From positions 124,001-188,000 of the IMG/VR virus record IMGVR_UViG_3300027621_000003: DNA of 64,000 bases; one strand, 5' to 3'. Positions 50,193 to 59,027 of this stretch are shown in pieces; position 1 is the stretch's first letter; each line of letters opens with the position of its first letter. Position numbers and translations under genes: made by a program. The notes under the pieces were generated by a model, which was given only the letters and a program-made list of their open reading frames with translations, was not told the origin of the DNA and ran no database searches. Source of the stretch: a virus.

Positions 50193-51038
50193 TTATTTTC
50201 CTATATATTGTAAAGTAATATTAATGCCTTGACCTGCATCAATTTTTGCTGTTTGTCCTTTTGTTGATTTTAATGATTGAATTCCTTGATTTAATTTTTC
50301 ATTTGGGACTAATATCTTTAACCAATCGTCTTCCGTTAAAATATCATCAGACACTGTTTGTCTCATAAACCATGCTGCCTTGGAGTTTGATGGCAATGCC
50401 TCACCTGTTAAGTTTCCTTGTTCATCTCTTTTAAGATTTCTTATATTAACATCAAAATTAATACCCTTAAAAGACCCACCAATTTTATATTTGTATGTTG
50501 TATTTGGTATTTTTTTTCCTGCAGCATCTCTTATTGACAAAAAAATTATATTATTATTGTTTGTACTATTTTGAAATAGTATTTTATTTGGTGTAACAGC
50601 CAAAGTATCCATAACCGTTGGTGGACGAACAGGTGCTGGTGGACTCATTACCGTTTCCTCCATCATCTCACCGCTCATTTCTCTTGTGTCTTGGAGAACG
50701 AGTAGAATCGCTTCTTTTGCGTCATCCTGAGTATTATATCCTTGTCCGTTATTACTCCATATTGTACCTTCATATTGAATTGGTGTTTTTTGTGTTGCGT
50801 TTGTTTGATATATGTAAAACTTACCACCTTTATTATAGATATAATATTGTACTGGAGGAGCGCCAAAAGGTCCCGCAACCTTTGTTTCTGCCTGCTCATT
50901 AACCAATGGTTTTGCATCACCAAGTTTGGCATTTAACAGTCTTGAGAAATTTTCGGACATAACCTTAATTCCACCTGTATGTTGTTTACGGATACTATTT
51001 TTCTCCTCGTTTGATAAATCGTTTAAAATGTGTTTCAT
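50193..51038 (-). CDS. Tagged hypothetical protein
   Basis: 281 residues. MKHILNDLSNEEKNSIRKQH ... PLVNE|Q, with VMSE|N earlier. No recognised domain. Middle gene of the operon. Confidence 0.68.
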   Translation of the reverse strand: MKHILNDLSNEEKNSIRKQHTGGIKVMSENFSRLLNAKLGDAKPLVNEQAETKVAGPFGAPPVQYYIYNKGGKFYIYQTNATQKTPIQYEGTIWSNNGQGYNTQDDAKEAILLVLQDTREMSGEMMEETVMSPPAPVRPPTVMDTLAVTPNKILFQNSTNNNNIIFLSIRDAAGKKIPNTTYKYKIGGSFKGINFDVNIRNLKRDEQGNLTGEALPSNSKAAWFMRQTVSDDILTEDDWLKILVPNEKLNQGIQSLKSTKGQTAKIDAGQGINITLQYIGK

Positions 51039-51042
51039 AATT

Positions 51043-51477
51043 TTAAGTAAAATAATTAATTAATAAATTTTTTATATTGGGTAATAATCTTGTAATATCT
51101 TTTGTTTCAGGGTTGTTTAACATATCGTCTAACAATTCATAATCAACATAATCAACATTGGTATTTAAATCTCTGTGAAGTCTATAGGCTTTCACCAATT
51201 TACCTTGTTCAATTAAACTAAATAATGTTTCATCAGTACTAAATTTTGGTGACATCATTAATTTCTTTAATACTGTGTTAACAGCATTAATAATTTTTGG
51301 GTCGTTGATTTGTTCAACATCTTGTTCATTTTGCTCTGACTTTTGAATTTTCAATCCGTTCATTTCAGGACCAAATCCAACACCAGATGGGCTTTCGTTC
51401 AAAGAATTATATCCATACTCTTGGTGCATACCCAAGATTCTAGTTTTTTCTTCTTCTGTAATTATAAATTTTTTCAT
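51043..51477 (-). CDS. Tagged protein, operon first gene
   Basis: 144 residues. The tag MKKFIITEEEKTRILGMHQE runs to SLNE|S, nearly identical to 50190's. The body is unrecognised. TATTTAT box 51483-51489. Confidence 0.7.
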   Translation of the reverse strand: MKKFIITEEEKTRILGMHQEYGYNSLNESPSGVGFGPEMNGLKIQKSEQNEQDVEQINDPKIINAVNTVLKKLMMSPKFSTDETLFSLIEQGKLVKAYRLHRDLNTNVDYVDYELLDDMLNNPETKDITRLLPNIKNLLINYFT

Positions 51478-51494
51478 TAATAATAAATATCACA

Positions 51495-51617
51495 CTACCA
51501 AGAATAACATCTCTCGTATCTCATATTTAACTTTTCAGCACGTTTTGGTTTCCAAACTTTTTTGTGTGATGAACAGGAAAATAAAAACAAACAACAAACA
51601 AGTAATTTAATTTTCAT
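51495..51617 (-). CDS. 40-residue lipoprotein
   Basis: MKIKLLVCCLFLFSC is a lipoprotein signal (lipobox LFSC); the mature part is basic (SHKKVWKPKRAEK). Its start overlaps the end of the preceding gene by 11 bases. Size and charge fit small o-spanin-type lipoproteins of phages, unproven. Confidence 0.55.
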   Translation of the reverse strand: MKIKLLVCCLFLFSCSSHKKVWKPKRAEKLNMRYERCYSW

Positions 51618-51906
51618 ATTTTTTAAATTCTATATCTACCCAATTACTATTTCCAATTATATTACCAAATAATTCTCTGGCTAAATTATAAAGTTTTTGT
51701 ATGGGTAACCCATCAAAATCATTTGAGTATACGGTAAAGTAATAACTTTCGGCTGAAGACCAATTACCCTCATCATCAACATCATCGGCATCTTCTTCAT
51801 ACTCATCTAACACAACAGTTAAATCTGAAAAATCTCTATCATACTTTTTTGTGAAAAAAGTTTTTAATAGTTTTGTTAAACCCTGTTCTAAATTTTTTTT
51901 ATTCAT
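51607..51906 (-). CDS. Hypothetical protein
   Basis: 99 residues, acidic middle (DEYEEDADDVDDEG). No domain. Follows 51909-52274 closely, in one operon. Confidence 0.6.
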   Translation of the reverse strand: MNKKNLEQGLTKLLKTFFTKKYDRDFSDLTVVLDEYEEDADDVDDEGNWSSAESYYFTVYSNDFDGLPIQKLYNLARELFGNIIGNSNWVDIEFKKYEN

Positions 51907-51908
51907 AA

Positions 51909-52274
51909 TTAATTTTCAGTAAATAAATGAATACCATTCTTGTCCACAACAAAAAGAAGTATTTTTATAAAATAATCTTTACCCACCAATGGTTTTAATA
52001 TTTTATTTGGAATAATATATGCGTGCCACCAAGCTGGGTCCAAGTTGTAATCTTCCCATAACTTCCCCCTTACCTCCCACTCAGATAAACGAGGTGTGGA
52101 TTCACCGGTACCTAAAAATTCATCTTTAGTTATATTCAAAAACATTTTTATAACTAAGATTTTGGATTCAAAAGGACTAACATTAACTTCAAATTTTTCA
52201 ATAATATCATTTTCTAAAAGATTCAAAAACGAATCTCTATTCATTAATTTTTCTATTACATTTGTAAGTTCCAT
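51909..52274 (-). CDS. Hypothetical protein, paralogue of 52623-52982
   Basis: 121 residues. ILVIKMFLNI and IKILLFVVDKNG match LLVIKVILNI and GVLIVIDASGN in the neighbour. The start is one base before the stop of 52275-52598. Confidence 0.6.
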   Translation of the reverse strand: MELTNVIEKLMNRDSFLNLLENDIIEKFEVNVSPFESKILVIKMFLNITKDEFLGTGESTPRLSEWEVRGKLWEDYNLDPAWWHAYIIPNKILKPLVGKDYFIKILLFVVDKNGIHLFTEN

Positions 52275-52598
52275 TTAAAACTTTTGAATGGTTTTTTGTG
52301 AGAATGAAAAACCCCAACCTCCACCATATCTATTGTATCCTAAATTGAAGGTTTTATCTGTCTTACTTATAATACTTTGTTTTAACTCAAAAAGGTTTGG
52401 TTTAGTCAATTCATCATCCAAATTATTAACCAAAACATTAATAATAATTTCTTCACCTCTATCTTTTCCATTAATAGGACCTGAACCATAATAAACACTT
52501 CTGTTTGTAAACCACACATCATCAACCCTATCAAAATTTGATAAGATATACTTTTTAATAATGTTTTCTTTTTGGCTTTCTGTAATCAGGTATTTCAT
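52275..52598 (-). CDS. Small tagged protein (LITESQ)
   Basis: 107 residues. MKYLITESQKENI gives LITE|S. Gly-rich aromatic C-terminus (GYNRYGGGWGFSFSQ). TATTTAT box 52604-52610, 5 bases before ATG. Confidence 0.65.
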   Translation of the reverse strand: MKYLITESQKENIIKKYILSNFDRVDDVWFTNRSVYYGSGPINGKDRGEEIIINVLVNNLDDELTKPNLFELKQSIISKTDKTFNLGYNRYGGGWGFSFSQKTIQKF

Positions 52599-52622
52599 TA
52601 GTTATAAATATAAGAAAATAAA

Positions 52623-52982
52623 TTAATCTTTCACCATCACCACGTTTATCATTGAGTGTTCAATAAGTCTATTACCACTAGCATCAATAACAATTAACAC
52701 TCCCCAAGATATTGATTTTAATAAACCTAATGGTCTAAGTATTTTTTTAACAATGGTTTCACTAAGTTTATAAGCGTCAAAATTATTTTCATACAACATT
52801 CTTTCACCATCACCACGTTGTCCTTTATTATTAACATCAATATTAAGAATAACTTTAATAACCAACAACTCTACATCATTGTGTGATGCCACGGTGTATT
52901 CGTGTATAATATCATTTGGTGGTATAATCTTTGGGTTATTCAATAACTCCAAGATGGCTTTGTCGGTGTAAGTCATTTCCAT
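52623..52982 (-). CDS. Hypothetical protein, paralogue of 51909-52274
   Basis: 119 residues, no tag. TATTTAT box at 52992-52998, 9 bases before the ATG. Shares the pair of hydrophobic strands with 51909-52274. Confidence 0.6.
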   Translation of the reverse strand: MEMTYTDKAILELLNNPKIIPPNDIIHEYTVASHNDVELLVIKVILNIDVNNKGQRGDGERMLYENNFDAYKLSETIVKKILRPLGLLKSISWGVLIVIDASGNRLIEHSMINVVMVKD

Positions 52983-53037
52983 GTAGTTTCTATAAATAGT
53001 TTGTTAGTATCATAATTTTTTATTACCTTTGTTCCAA

Positions 53038-53910
53038 ATGAAAGATTTAGGTAAACTAATTAATAAGATGATTGACAAGGCTGTTGTGGGTTGTGATAAA
53101 TATGTTCACAATCATAGTACTTGGTTAATTTTTACTGATGAAAAAAAATGGGTTATTGAATTAACTAAAGATGGTACTTTGTGGTACAATTACGATTTTT
53201 TCAAAAATTTATTTAAGGTTCTTTCTTTAGATGTTGTTGAAAATCAACACTATATTACCAAATGGGTTGAAGATACCATTATAAATGGGGTGAAAAACAC
53301 CACATTTGTATACCATCCACGCATTGATGTTGTTGAAGAAACCATTATAAATGGGGTGAACTACACCGGGTCAAATACCCGGGATGAGTGCCACCAAGTT
53401 GAAGACACCATTCAAAATGGGGTAAAAGAGACTCATTCAGGTTGTGACCTTCTTGTTGATGATTATATTGAGGATACCATTCAAAATGGGGTGAAAGAAA
53501 CCAAGAATGCCATGAGAACACCGAACATAATAATTGAAGACACCATTCAAAATGGGGTGAAACACACCATAGACACCACACATCATAAAAACAAATATGT
53601 TGAAGACGCCATTAAAAATGGGGTGAAACATACCGAATATGGTGATTGGTTAGATGGTGATGAAAGATTTGATGACATCATACAAAATGGGGTAAAACAC
53701 ACCGAAAAATCTCTACAAATTGATGGTTCTTGTGTTGTAGAAGATGTTATTCAAAATGGAATTAAAGAAACCCATGATGATGTTTATCACCATAAAGGTA
53801 GAGTTGGTGGTGTAATTAAAAATGGTATTAAAGAAACAAAATTAATTGATTACTCAGACAATACTGAATTTATTGTAAATGGTGTTATAAGTAGGGGAAT
53901 TAGTATTTAA
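53038..53910 (+). CDS. Repeat protein (VEDTIQNGVK repeats)
   Basis: 290 residues. After ~75 unique residues, about ten repeats of VEDTIQNGVKET/HT occur every 21-23 residues. Early copies are near-identical in DNA (ACCATTCAAAATGGGGTGAA), later ones more diverged. Spacing suggests a solenoid or fibre-like surface. ATG at 53038 is preceded by TACCTTTG. Function unknown. Confidence 0.75.
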   Translation: MKDLGKLINKMIDKAVVGCDKYVHNHSTWLIFTDEKKWVIELTKDGTLWYNYDFFKNLFKVLSLDVVENQHYITKWVEDTIINGVKNTTFVYHPRIDVVEETIINGVNYTGSNTRDECHQVEDTIQNGVKETHSGCDLLVDDYIEDTIQNGVKETKNAMRTPNIIIEDTIQNGVKHTIDTTHHKNKYVEDAIKNGVKHTEYGDWLDGDERFDDIIQNGVKHTEKSLQIDGSCVVEDVIQNGIKETHDDVYHHKGRVGGVIKNGIKETKLIDYSDNTEFIVNGVISRGISI

Positions 53911-54235
53911 TAAAACTTTTACGTAACCAAAAATACATATCTTTATCCCAAGCCTTATCAAAATCAATTTTAGATAACATCCACAACAATAACTCTTCTT
54001 TTGATACTCCACAGTATTTGTGTAACGCAAATAAAGCATTATAGACCGTTTCATTTAACATACCTAAATTATCATATATTGGAATGTGATATGTATCCCA
54101 TCCATTGACGTACATTATGGGATGTAAAAATTCAATTTCAATTTTAATACAAAACTGATAGGTCGCTGAAACCGTATGGTCCATGTAGTGAACTTTCACC
54201 ACTTTTACCATTTTATCAATAATATTCGGTTTCAT
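53900..54235 (-). CDS. Hypothetical protein
   Basis: 111 residues, no recognised domain. TATCTTTG box 54240-54247, 4 bases before ATG. Converges on the repeat protein with an 11-base overlap. Confidence 0.65.
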   Translation of the reverse strand: MKPNIIDKMVKVVKVHYMDHTVSATYQFCIKIEIEFLHPIMYVNGWDTYHIPIYDNLGMLNETVYNALFALHKYCGVSKEELLLWMLSKIDFDKAWDKDMYFWLRKSFIKY

Positions 54236-54274
54236 ACAACAAAGATAATGTAAATTACTTATATTTACAATTAT

Positions 54275-54529
54275 ATGGTAAATGCTATTGAAAATGTACT
54301 AAACTTGGTTGTAAAACCAAAATATCCATTAGTGGATAAGATAGTGGTACGTGAAGACAATGATTTTGACTATACAACCTATATGATTTACATTATATCA
54401 GATAAGTACGAAGCGCTTAATTATGAAAATAACATTGTTAAAGATATAACAAATGTTTGTAAAAGTATGGGATTAAAAAGAAGAGATATTGAAAATATTA
54501 CTTTTGCAACAAAAGGCATTGATTATTAA
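54275..54529 (+). CDS. Hypothetical protein
   Basis: 84 residues, no recognised domain; alternating strands and helices. Converges on the next gene with a 4-base overlap. Confidence 0.6.
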   Translation: MVNAIENVLNLVVKPKYPLVDKIVVREDNDFDYTTYMIYIISDKYEALNYENNIVKDITNVCKSMGLKRRDIENITFATKGIDY

Positions 54530-55605
54530 GAAAATGGGTTTTTAATAGGTGAAGAATAGTGAGTCACTTCTCTTCCTGTTTTGTCTATAGAATAATTAGA
54601 ATTTGGGAAAATAATAAATGAATCAAGTGCGTTGTTTGTATAAACAATGTAATCCAAATTTTTCTTATACTTGTATGAATTTTTCATACCAAAAGTATAA
54701 ACAACAATACCATTATCGGTTTTAAAAGTTTTATTGGATGGTTTTACTTGGAACGTTTTTCCTTTTATTGAGAAATCAATTGAATCTACTCTATCTTTTA
54801 TTGAGCCCAAACAATATCTAACAACATCTTTATCCTCAAGACCAAATTTTTGTTTAACAGTTCTCATAAAAGTATCTTCTGTTTTAGAACCACTTTCAAA
54901 AGACCTTATATTTGTTTTAATGGCTCGTTTAAGAATCTCACTATTTTGACCAAAAAGTTTTTCACCATTTTCATTTATCCAAGATTTAAAATCATCAATA
55001 GATTCATTTCGGTTTTCTTTTTTATACTCCTCTAATAATATTTTAATTACACCAGGATTTGTATCAAAAAAGTTAAGGATTGACCATCGTTCACCCTCAA
55101 CTGCTGGAAATATATCAATTACACCATCCAAAGTTTCACAATCAGGTTGATTGATACGACCCCAATTATTTGGATATACTTCTTTTAAAGTATCCAATAT
55201 TGTTTTAGGTACTCCTGATTCGTTTTTCTTCAAATATGTAATATCAAAATTTTCTGTAGATGGTTGTTTTGGTTGGTCAATTAATTCCAACAAACTATCC
55301 ATTTCTTTTGGGTAAATTTGTTTAAAGACAGAACCTTCAACATAGGCATTTCTTTTCAAACGATTATAATTAAAATCGTCAATATCAAATTTATAAACAT
55401 CACCATCATTTGAAATCAAAGATATATTTTCACTATCGGAACCAAACCTTCCTGATTTAGGTGAAAGGTTATTAAAGTATATCCTGTTCATCGGATACTT
55501 AATCCACGGCTTAATATCACGAAAATTAAACTCAACATTAGCATCTCCGTCTGATGAATTTTCAGTTATGATAGTTTTTAATATCTTTAAAAATTTAAAT
55601 CCCAT
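54526..55605 (-). CDS. Tagged protein with nuclease-like motif
   Basis: 359 residues. Tag MGFKFLKILKTIITEN (IITE|N). Near residue 285, VDSIDFSIKGKTFQVKPSNK resembles the D..x8..QxK core of PD-(D/E)XK nucleases. Weak. TATTTAT box 55621-55627, 15 bases upstream. Confidence 0.6.
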   Translation of the reverse strand: MGFKFLKILKTIITENSSDGDANVEFNFRDIKPWIKYPMNRIYFNNLSPKSGRFGSDSENISLISNDGDVYKFDIDDFNYNRLKRNAYVEGSVFKQIYPKEMDSLLELIDQPKQPSTENFDITYLKKNESGVPKTILDTLKEVYPNNWGRINQPDCETLDGVIDIFPAVEGERWSILNFFDTNPGVIKILLEEYKKENRNESIDDFKSWINENGEKLFGQNSEILKRAIKTNIRSFESGSKTEDTFMRTVKQKFGLEDKDVVRYCLGSIKDRVDSIDFSIKGKTFQVKPSNKTFKTDNGIVVYTFGMKNSYKYKKNLDYIVYTNNALDSFIIFPNSNYSIDKTGREVTHYSSPIKNPFS

Positions 55606-55689
55606 AATTCTCTACTGTTAATAAATACACTTATACACATATTAAACACAATTGTTTTAACTTAAATGTTAATATGTTATCTTTGACAT

Positions 55690-55848
55690 ATGAAACAAAA
55701 ACTTATTTACCCAATTATTTTGATTGTATTAGGACTTTTAACATTTGTAAGGTTGTACTTTAATTTAGACCAAATTGGTTGGTTTACAGAGTCCGTATCA
55801 CCGTTGATTGCGGTTTACGCTTTGTACAAGATGTCAAAAGAACAATAA
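55690..55848 (+). CDS. Small membrane protein
   Basis: 52 residues: one N-terminal hydrophobic helix and a weaker second one; ends YKMSKEQ. TATCTTTG box just upstream. Followed by a strong terminator. Confidence 0.65.
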   Translation: MKQKLIYPIILIVLGLLTFVRLYFNLDQIGWFTESVSPLIAVYALYKMSKEQ

Positions 55849-55852
55849 ACAA

Positions 55853-55879
55853 AAAACCCCACCTTTTGAGTGGGGTTTT
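55853..55879. terminator. Rho-independent terminator
   Basis: AAAACCCCAC / GTGGGGTTTT stem, T-runs on both strands. Confidence 0.85.
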
Positions 55880-55885
55880 TAATTT

Positions 55886-56530
55886 TTATTTTGTTACTTT
55901 TTTATAATGTTTTGTTGAATCCGCATCAGGTATAATTGTTCCTACAGGATAAGTTGCTCCGACAGGTGCTTGAGTTACGGATGTTTCACCTGGTAACGCT
56001 CTAACTGATTGACGTAATGGTAATGCCAATTCATTAATTGGACCATAACATTTTGCCAATGTTACACCATTAACTTTTTCTGCCAATATCTTACATGGCA
56101 TACACCACATATTACTCATACCACCACCTGGTTTTTCTGTGATTGTAAATGTTCTGTTTTCCGTTGGTAGATTTACCCAAGTTGGTGCTTGAGGAACACT
56201 ATCATAATACCAAAAGTATGACCATACAGTCTTGTTTGTACTATCAGGAGTGGTATAAGGGTCACCAACCAGTAATGTGTTAACAAGAGCAGTTCCTTCC
56301 ATTACAGGACACGTGGCACATCCTTCAAGAAACGTATCACCTTGAACAACAATCTTGTTTCCTGTTAACGTTGCTGGTGATGCTCCACAGAAGGCAAACT
56401 TACCGTGAAATAATTGTAATGCACGTTGGTGCGTAAATTCTTCTTTACTCTCTTCTTTTTTTCCATTATCACAAGAGGTCATCGCTACGATTGTGAATAA
56501 TGCAATTAATGATAATAATATTTTTTTCAT
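55886..56530 (-). CDS. Lipoprotein with many Cys
   Basis: 214 residues. Lipobox MTSC. The mature domain has CATCP, MWCMPC and further Cys, so disulfides or metal binding are likely. TATTTAT box 56541-56547. No family recognised. Confidence 0.7.
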   Translation of the reverse strand: MKKILLSLIALFTIVAMTSCDNGKKEESKEEFTHQRALQLFHGKFAFCGASPATLTGNKIVVQGDTFLEGCATCPVMEGTALVNTLLVGDPYTTPDSTNKTVWSYFWYYDSVPQAPTWVNLPTENRTFTITEKPGGGMSNMWCMPCKILAEKVNGVTLAKCYGPINELALPLRQSVRALPGETSVTQAPVGATYPVGTIIPDADSTKHYKKVTK

Positions 56531-56566
56531 GTTTTTTTTAATAAATATAGTCTTTACAACTGAAGG

Positions 56567-57370
56567 TTAAACAAAATCAAGTTCAAAAGAATCTTTGTTA
56601 TAACCGTACTTCTCAAATAAATCTTTCATAAATTTTTCAAACTGAGTTCTTACTTCCCAATACCTATTCATCCTTCTGTTTCTTGGGCTAATAATTGAAA
56701 TTTTTAATTTATCATTAGTAATTTTAATTGACATACGTTGAATATACTCATTAAATATAGATTCTTTAATTTCCTTTTTAATCTTTTTATTCATGACATT
56801 TGTAATCCATTCGTCACCATTCATAACATTGGTGCCATAACCGTTCATATTTAATTTACCATGAGCTGGCGAACCAAATTCAACACCAAGAAACTTTTGA
56901 ATATTAATTCTTAGATTAGCTTGAAATTCATTGGCTTGTCTTTTTTCTTCATTTGAAAGTTTTAACCAATCTTCTGTATCAATGTTAACGCGAACATAAA
57001 CTTCATTTGGTTTTTCTTCACCAATAGTTATCTTATATTTTGGATTGATTTTTATTCTTGATATAATTTTTGACAGGGGATTTGCGTATTTTTCGGTAAA
57101 CTTTTCTTCAGGTCTGAATGTTTCAAATTCAATGGCACCTTTTTGAATAAGTTGTTGAGTAAGTGGAATAATTTTATTTGGGTAATACCTTGAAGTATCT
57201 AATTCGTATTTTTCAATAATTTCATCTCTAAGACCTTTATCCAAGTAACTAATTGGTAATTTCTTTGAGAAGTTTTTACCAGTCTCATCGGCATAAAATC
57301 TTAAAAACTGATTCCAATAATCTTGATAATCTTCAGTTGTTAAATGTGATAAGTCTATTTCGTTAGCCAT
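56567..57370 (-). CDS. Hypothetical protein
   Basis: 267 residues, basic C-terminal half, no recognised domain. TATTTAT box 57376-57382, 5 bases before ATG. Confidence 0.65.
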   Translation of the reverse strand: MANEIDLSHLTTEDYQDYWNQFLRFYADETGKNFSKKLPISYLDKGLRDEIIEKYELDTSRYYPNKIIPLTQQLIQKGAIEFETFRPEEKFTEKYANPLSKIISRIKINPKYKITIGEEKPNEVYVRVNIDTEDWLKLSNEEKRQANEFQANLRINIQKFLGVEFGSPAHGKLNMNGYGTNVMNGDEWITNVMNKKIKKEIKESIFNEYIQRMSIKITNDKLKISIISPRNRRMNRYWEVRTQFEKFMKDLFEKYGYNKDSFELDFV

Positions 57371-57395
57371 TAGTTATAAATACAAAGATAAACAA

Positions 57396-57422
57396 AAAAC
57401 CCCACCTTATGGATGGGGTTTT
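57396..57422 (-). terminator. Rho-independent terminator
   Basis: AACCCCA / TGGGGTT stem with T/A-runs on both strands. Confidence 0.75.
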
Positions 57423-57515
57423 AATTATTTTAATTTGACATTTAATTATCTAGTTGTTATTCCCTACCTTGTATTTCCTGTAAATCTGCCTCCAGTGGCG
57501 CATTATTAATTACCG

Positions 57516-58211
57516 TTATCTCAGCCTTCGGGAACTGCCGTGGGTCGTATTATAGATTGTCCCCGGAGGTGGAGGTGTTGGAGCTTGAGGTCTTGTTTGA
57601 GTTGTTGTTTGTTGTTGAAGTTTTTTAGATATTTCCTGTTGCGATTTAAGAATCATATCTCTTAATGGTCTCATTATTTCAACCCATTCATTTTCTGCGT
57701 CAAAATCACCATCCAATGCTGTATATAAATCTTCACCATAACTATCTTTATATGATTTAACTACACCACAAAATTCAGCAATACTTCTTGTAGCTTTAAG
57801 TGACCTATAAACATTATCTTCATTAGTACCAGCCCCTGATATGGCCCTATAAATATTATCAGCAATTAGGTTTGTATTTGAAGTTACCGGAAATTTATTA
57901 CCACAATTGTTAATAATTTTTTGTACTTTTTTACTTGCGGCATCACTACCATTCATGATTGATAGGACTAAAGCTCCAATTGCACCGGCAGTACCACCAG
58001 CCGCAGCACCAACTAATGTCCCAACAAGAGGTACTACAGAACCAGCCGCAGCTCCAGCTCCAGCTCCAGCTAATGCTCCAGCTCCAGCTCCAGCTAATGC
58101 TCCAGCACCAACGGTTGTTTGTTCTTTTAGATAATGTTTATTGGTTGCGGATGTATGCATTTCCAATATTCTATTTTTTTCTTCTTCAGATATATTTAAT
58201 AAATTTTTCAT
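57516..58211 (-). CDS. Tagged glycine-zipper protein with annexin-like repeat
   Basis: 231 residues. The first ~27 residues are those of 41728 (MKNLLNISEEEK ... YL.E|Q). Residues ~34-90 are a Gly/Ala zipper (GALAGAGAGALAGAGAGAAA). Then YRAISGAGTNEDNVYRSLKA ... YKDSYGEDLYTALDGDFD, closely like an annexin repeat (GTNED ... YG.DL). Paralogue of 24814-25779. TATTTAT box 58226-58232. Confidence 0.7.
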   Translation of the reverse strand: MKNLLNISEEEKNRILEMHTSATNKHYLKEQTTVGAGALAGAGAGALAGAGAGAAAGSVVPLVGTLVGAAAGGTAGAIGALVLSIMNGSDAASKKVQKIINNCGNKFPVTSNTNLIADNIYRAISGAGTNEDNVYRSLKATRSIAEFCGVVKSYKDSYGEDLYTALDGDFDAENEWVEIMRPLRDMILKSQQEISKKLQQQTTTQTRPQAPTPPPPGTIYNTTHGSSRRLR

Positions 58212-58258
58212 AATAATGTTTAATAATAAATACAACGACAGTTAAAAAAGTTTTTTAT

Positions 58259-58549
58259 TTAATTTTGGTTCTCTTCCCAAAATTCACGAATCTTATCACC
58301 AAGAAGATGTATTAATATTTTCTCGTATGTTGGAATCTCTTCGTAATCCGTGTGAGGAAAAATATCATACATCATTATGTCAATCACATAATTAACAAAA
58401 TCTTCCACATCATTGTATTCATCGGCTTCCAAACTCATACCGTTATTCATCATAACATCATACATGAGTTCCTGTAGACCATCCAACCTTCTTTTCAAAG
58501 GTGTAGGGATAATCATATCAAGTTGTGATTCACTAATTATGTATCTCAT
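58259..58549 (-). CDS. Small tagged protein (IISESQ)
   Basis: 96 residues. MRYIISESQ gives IISE|S. Acidic helical body similar to the next gene and to 62306-62578. Confidence 0.65.
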   Translation of the reverse strand: MRYIISESQLDMIIPTPLKRRLDGLQELMYDVMMNNGMSLEADEYNDVEDFVNYVIDIMMYDIFPHTDYEEIPTYEKILIHLLGDKIREFWEENQN

Positions 58550-58550
58550 A

Positions 58551-58844
58551 TTATTGGCAATTTCTGTTATTATATTTTTCAGTTAAATCAACATAAACCA
58601 TATCAAAGATAACATTATACAATAAATCAACATAAAAATTATTATTTAAATAATATTCAGGATGAAGACCATCCGTAGTGTAATGTATCACCATGTTGAT
58701 ATACCTTTCACTGTCATCATAATTACAAGGATTAATTTCTCTAAGTGACTGATTATATTCATTCATGAACAACTCTTGTCTTCTTAAGAGCCATTGTTTC
58801 ATTTTTAATTTATTATGTTGCGATTCCGTTACAATAATCTTCAT
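58551..58844 (-). CDS. Small tagged protein (IVTESQ)
   Basis: 97 residues. MKIIVTESQHN gives IVTE|S. Contains the NPCNYDDSERYINMVI segment paralogous to PCDYSNESYFYIGVI in 62306-62578. TATTTAT box 58850-58856. Confidence 0.65.
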   Translation of the reverse strand: MKIIVTESQHNKLKMKQWLLRRQELFMNEYNQSLREINPCNYDDSERYINMVIHYTTDGLHPEYYLNNNFYVDLLYNVIFDMVYVDLTEKYNNRNCQ

Positions 58845-58867
58845 TACTTATAAATACAAAGATAAAT

Positions 58868-58897
58868 AAAAAACCCCCAACATAAGATGGGGGTTTA
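58868..58897 (-). terminator. Rho-independent terminator
   Basis: AAACCCCC / GGGGGTTT stem, follows the 37-residue gene. Confidence 0.78.
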
Positions 58898-58901
58898 AAA
58901 A

Positions 58902-59015
58902 TTACTTGTTAGATTCTTTGGCCTTATTCAGAACCTCGTTGTTCTGTTTAATTCTTAAGGCAAATTTCTTACTCATTTTTCTACATCTTGAATACGTACA
59001 TTTTGAACTTTTCAT
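58902..59015 (-). CDS. 37-residue basic protein
   Basis: MKSSKCTYSRCRKMSKKFAL then a helical, charged tail. Lys-rich with two Cys. TATTTAT box 59021-59027, 5 bases before ATG, and a terminator right after the stop support it. Confidence 0.55.
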   Translation of the reverse strand: MKSSKCTYSRCRKMSKKFALRIKQNNEVLNKAKESNK

Positions 59016-59027
59016 AATGAATAAATA

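Noticed and set aside
53270-53905. CRISPR array
   Set aside because: Regular spacing at first sight, but the repeats are coding, in frame and diverged; spacers are coding linkers.
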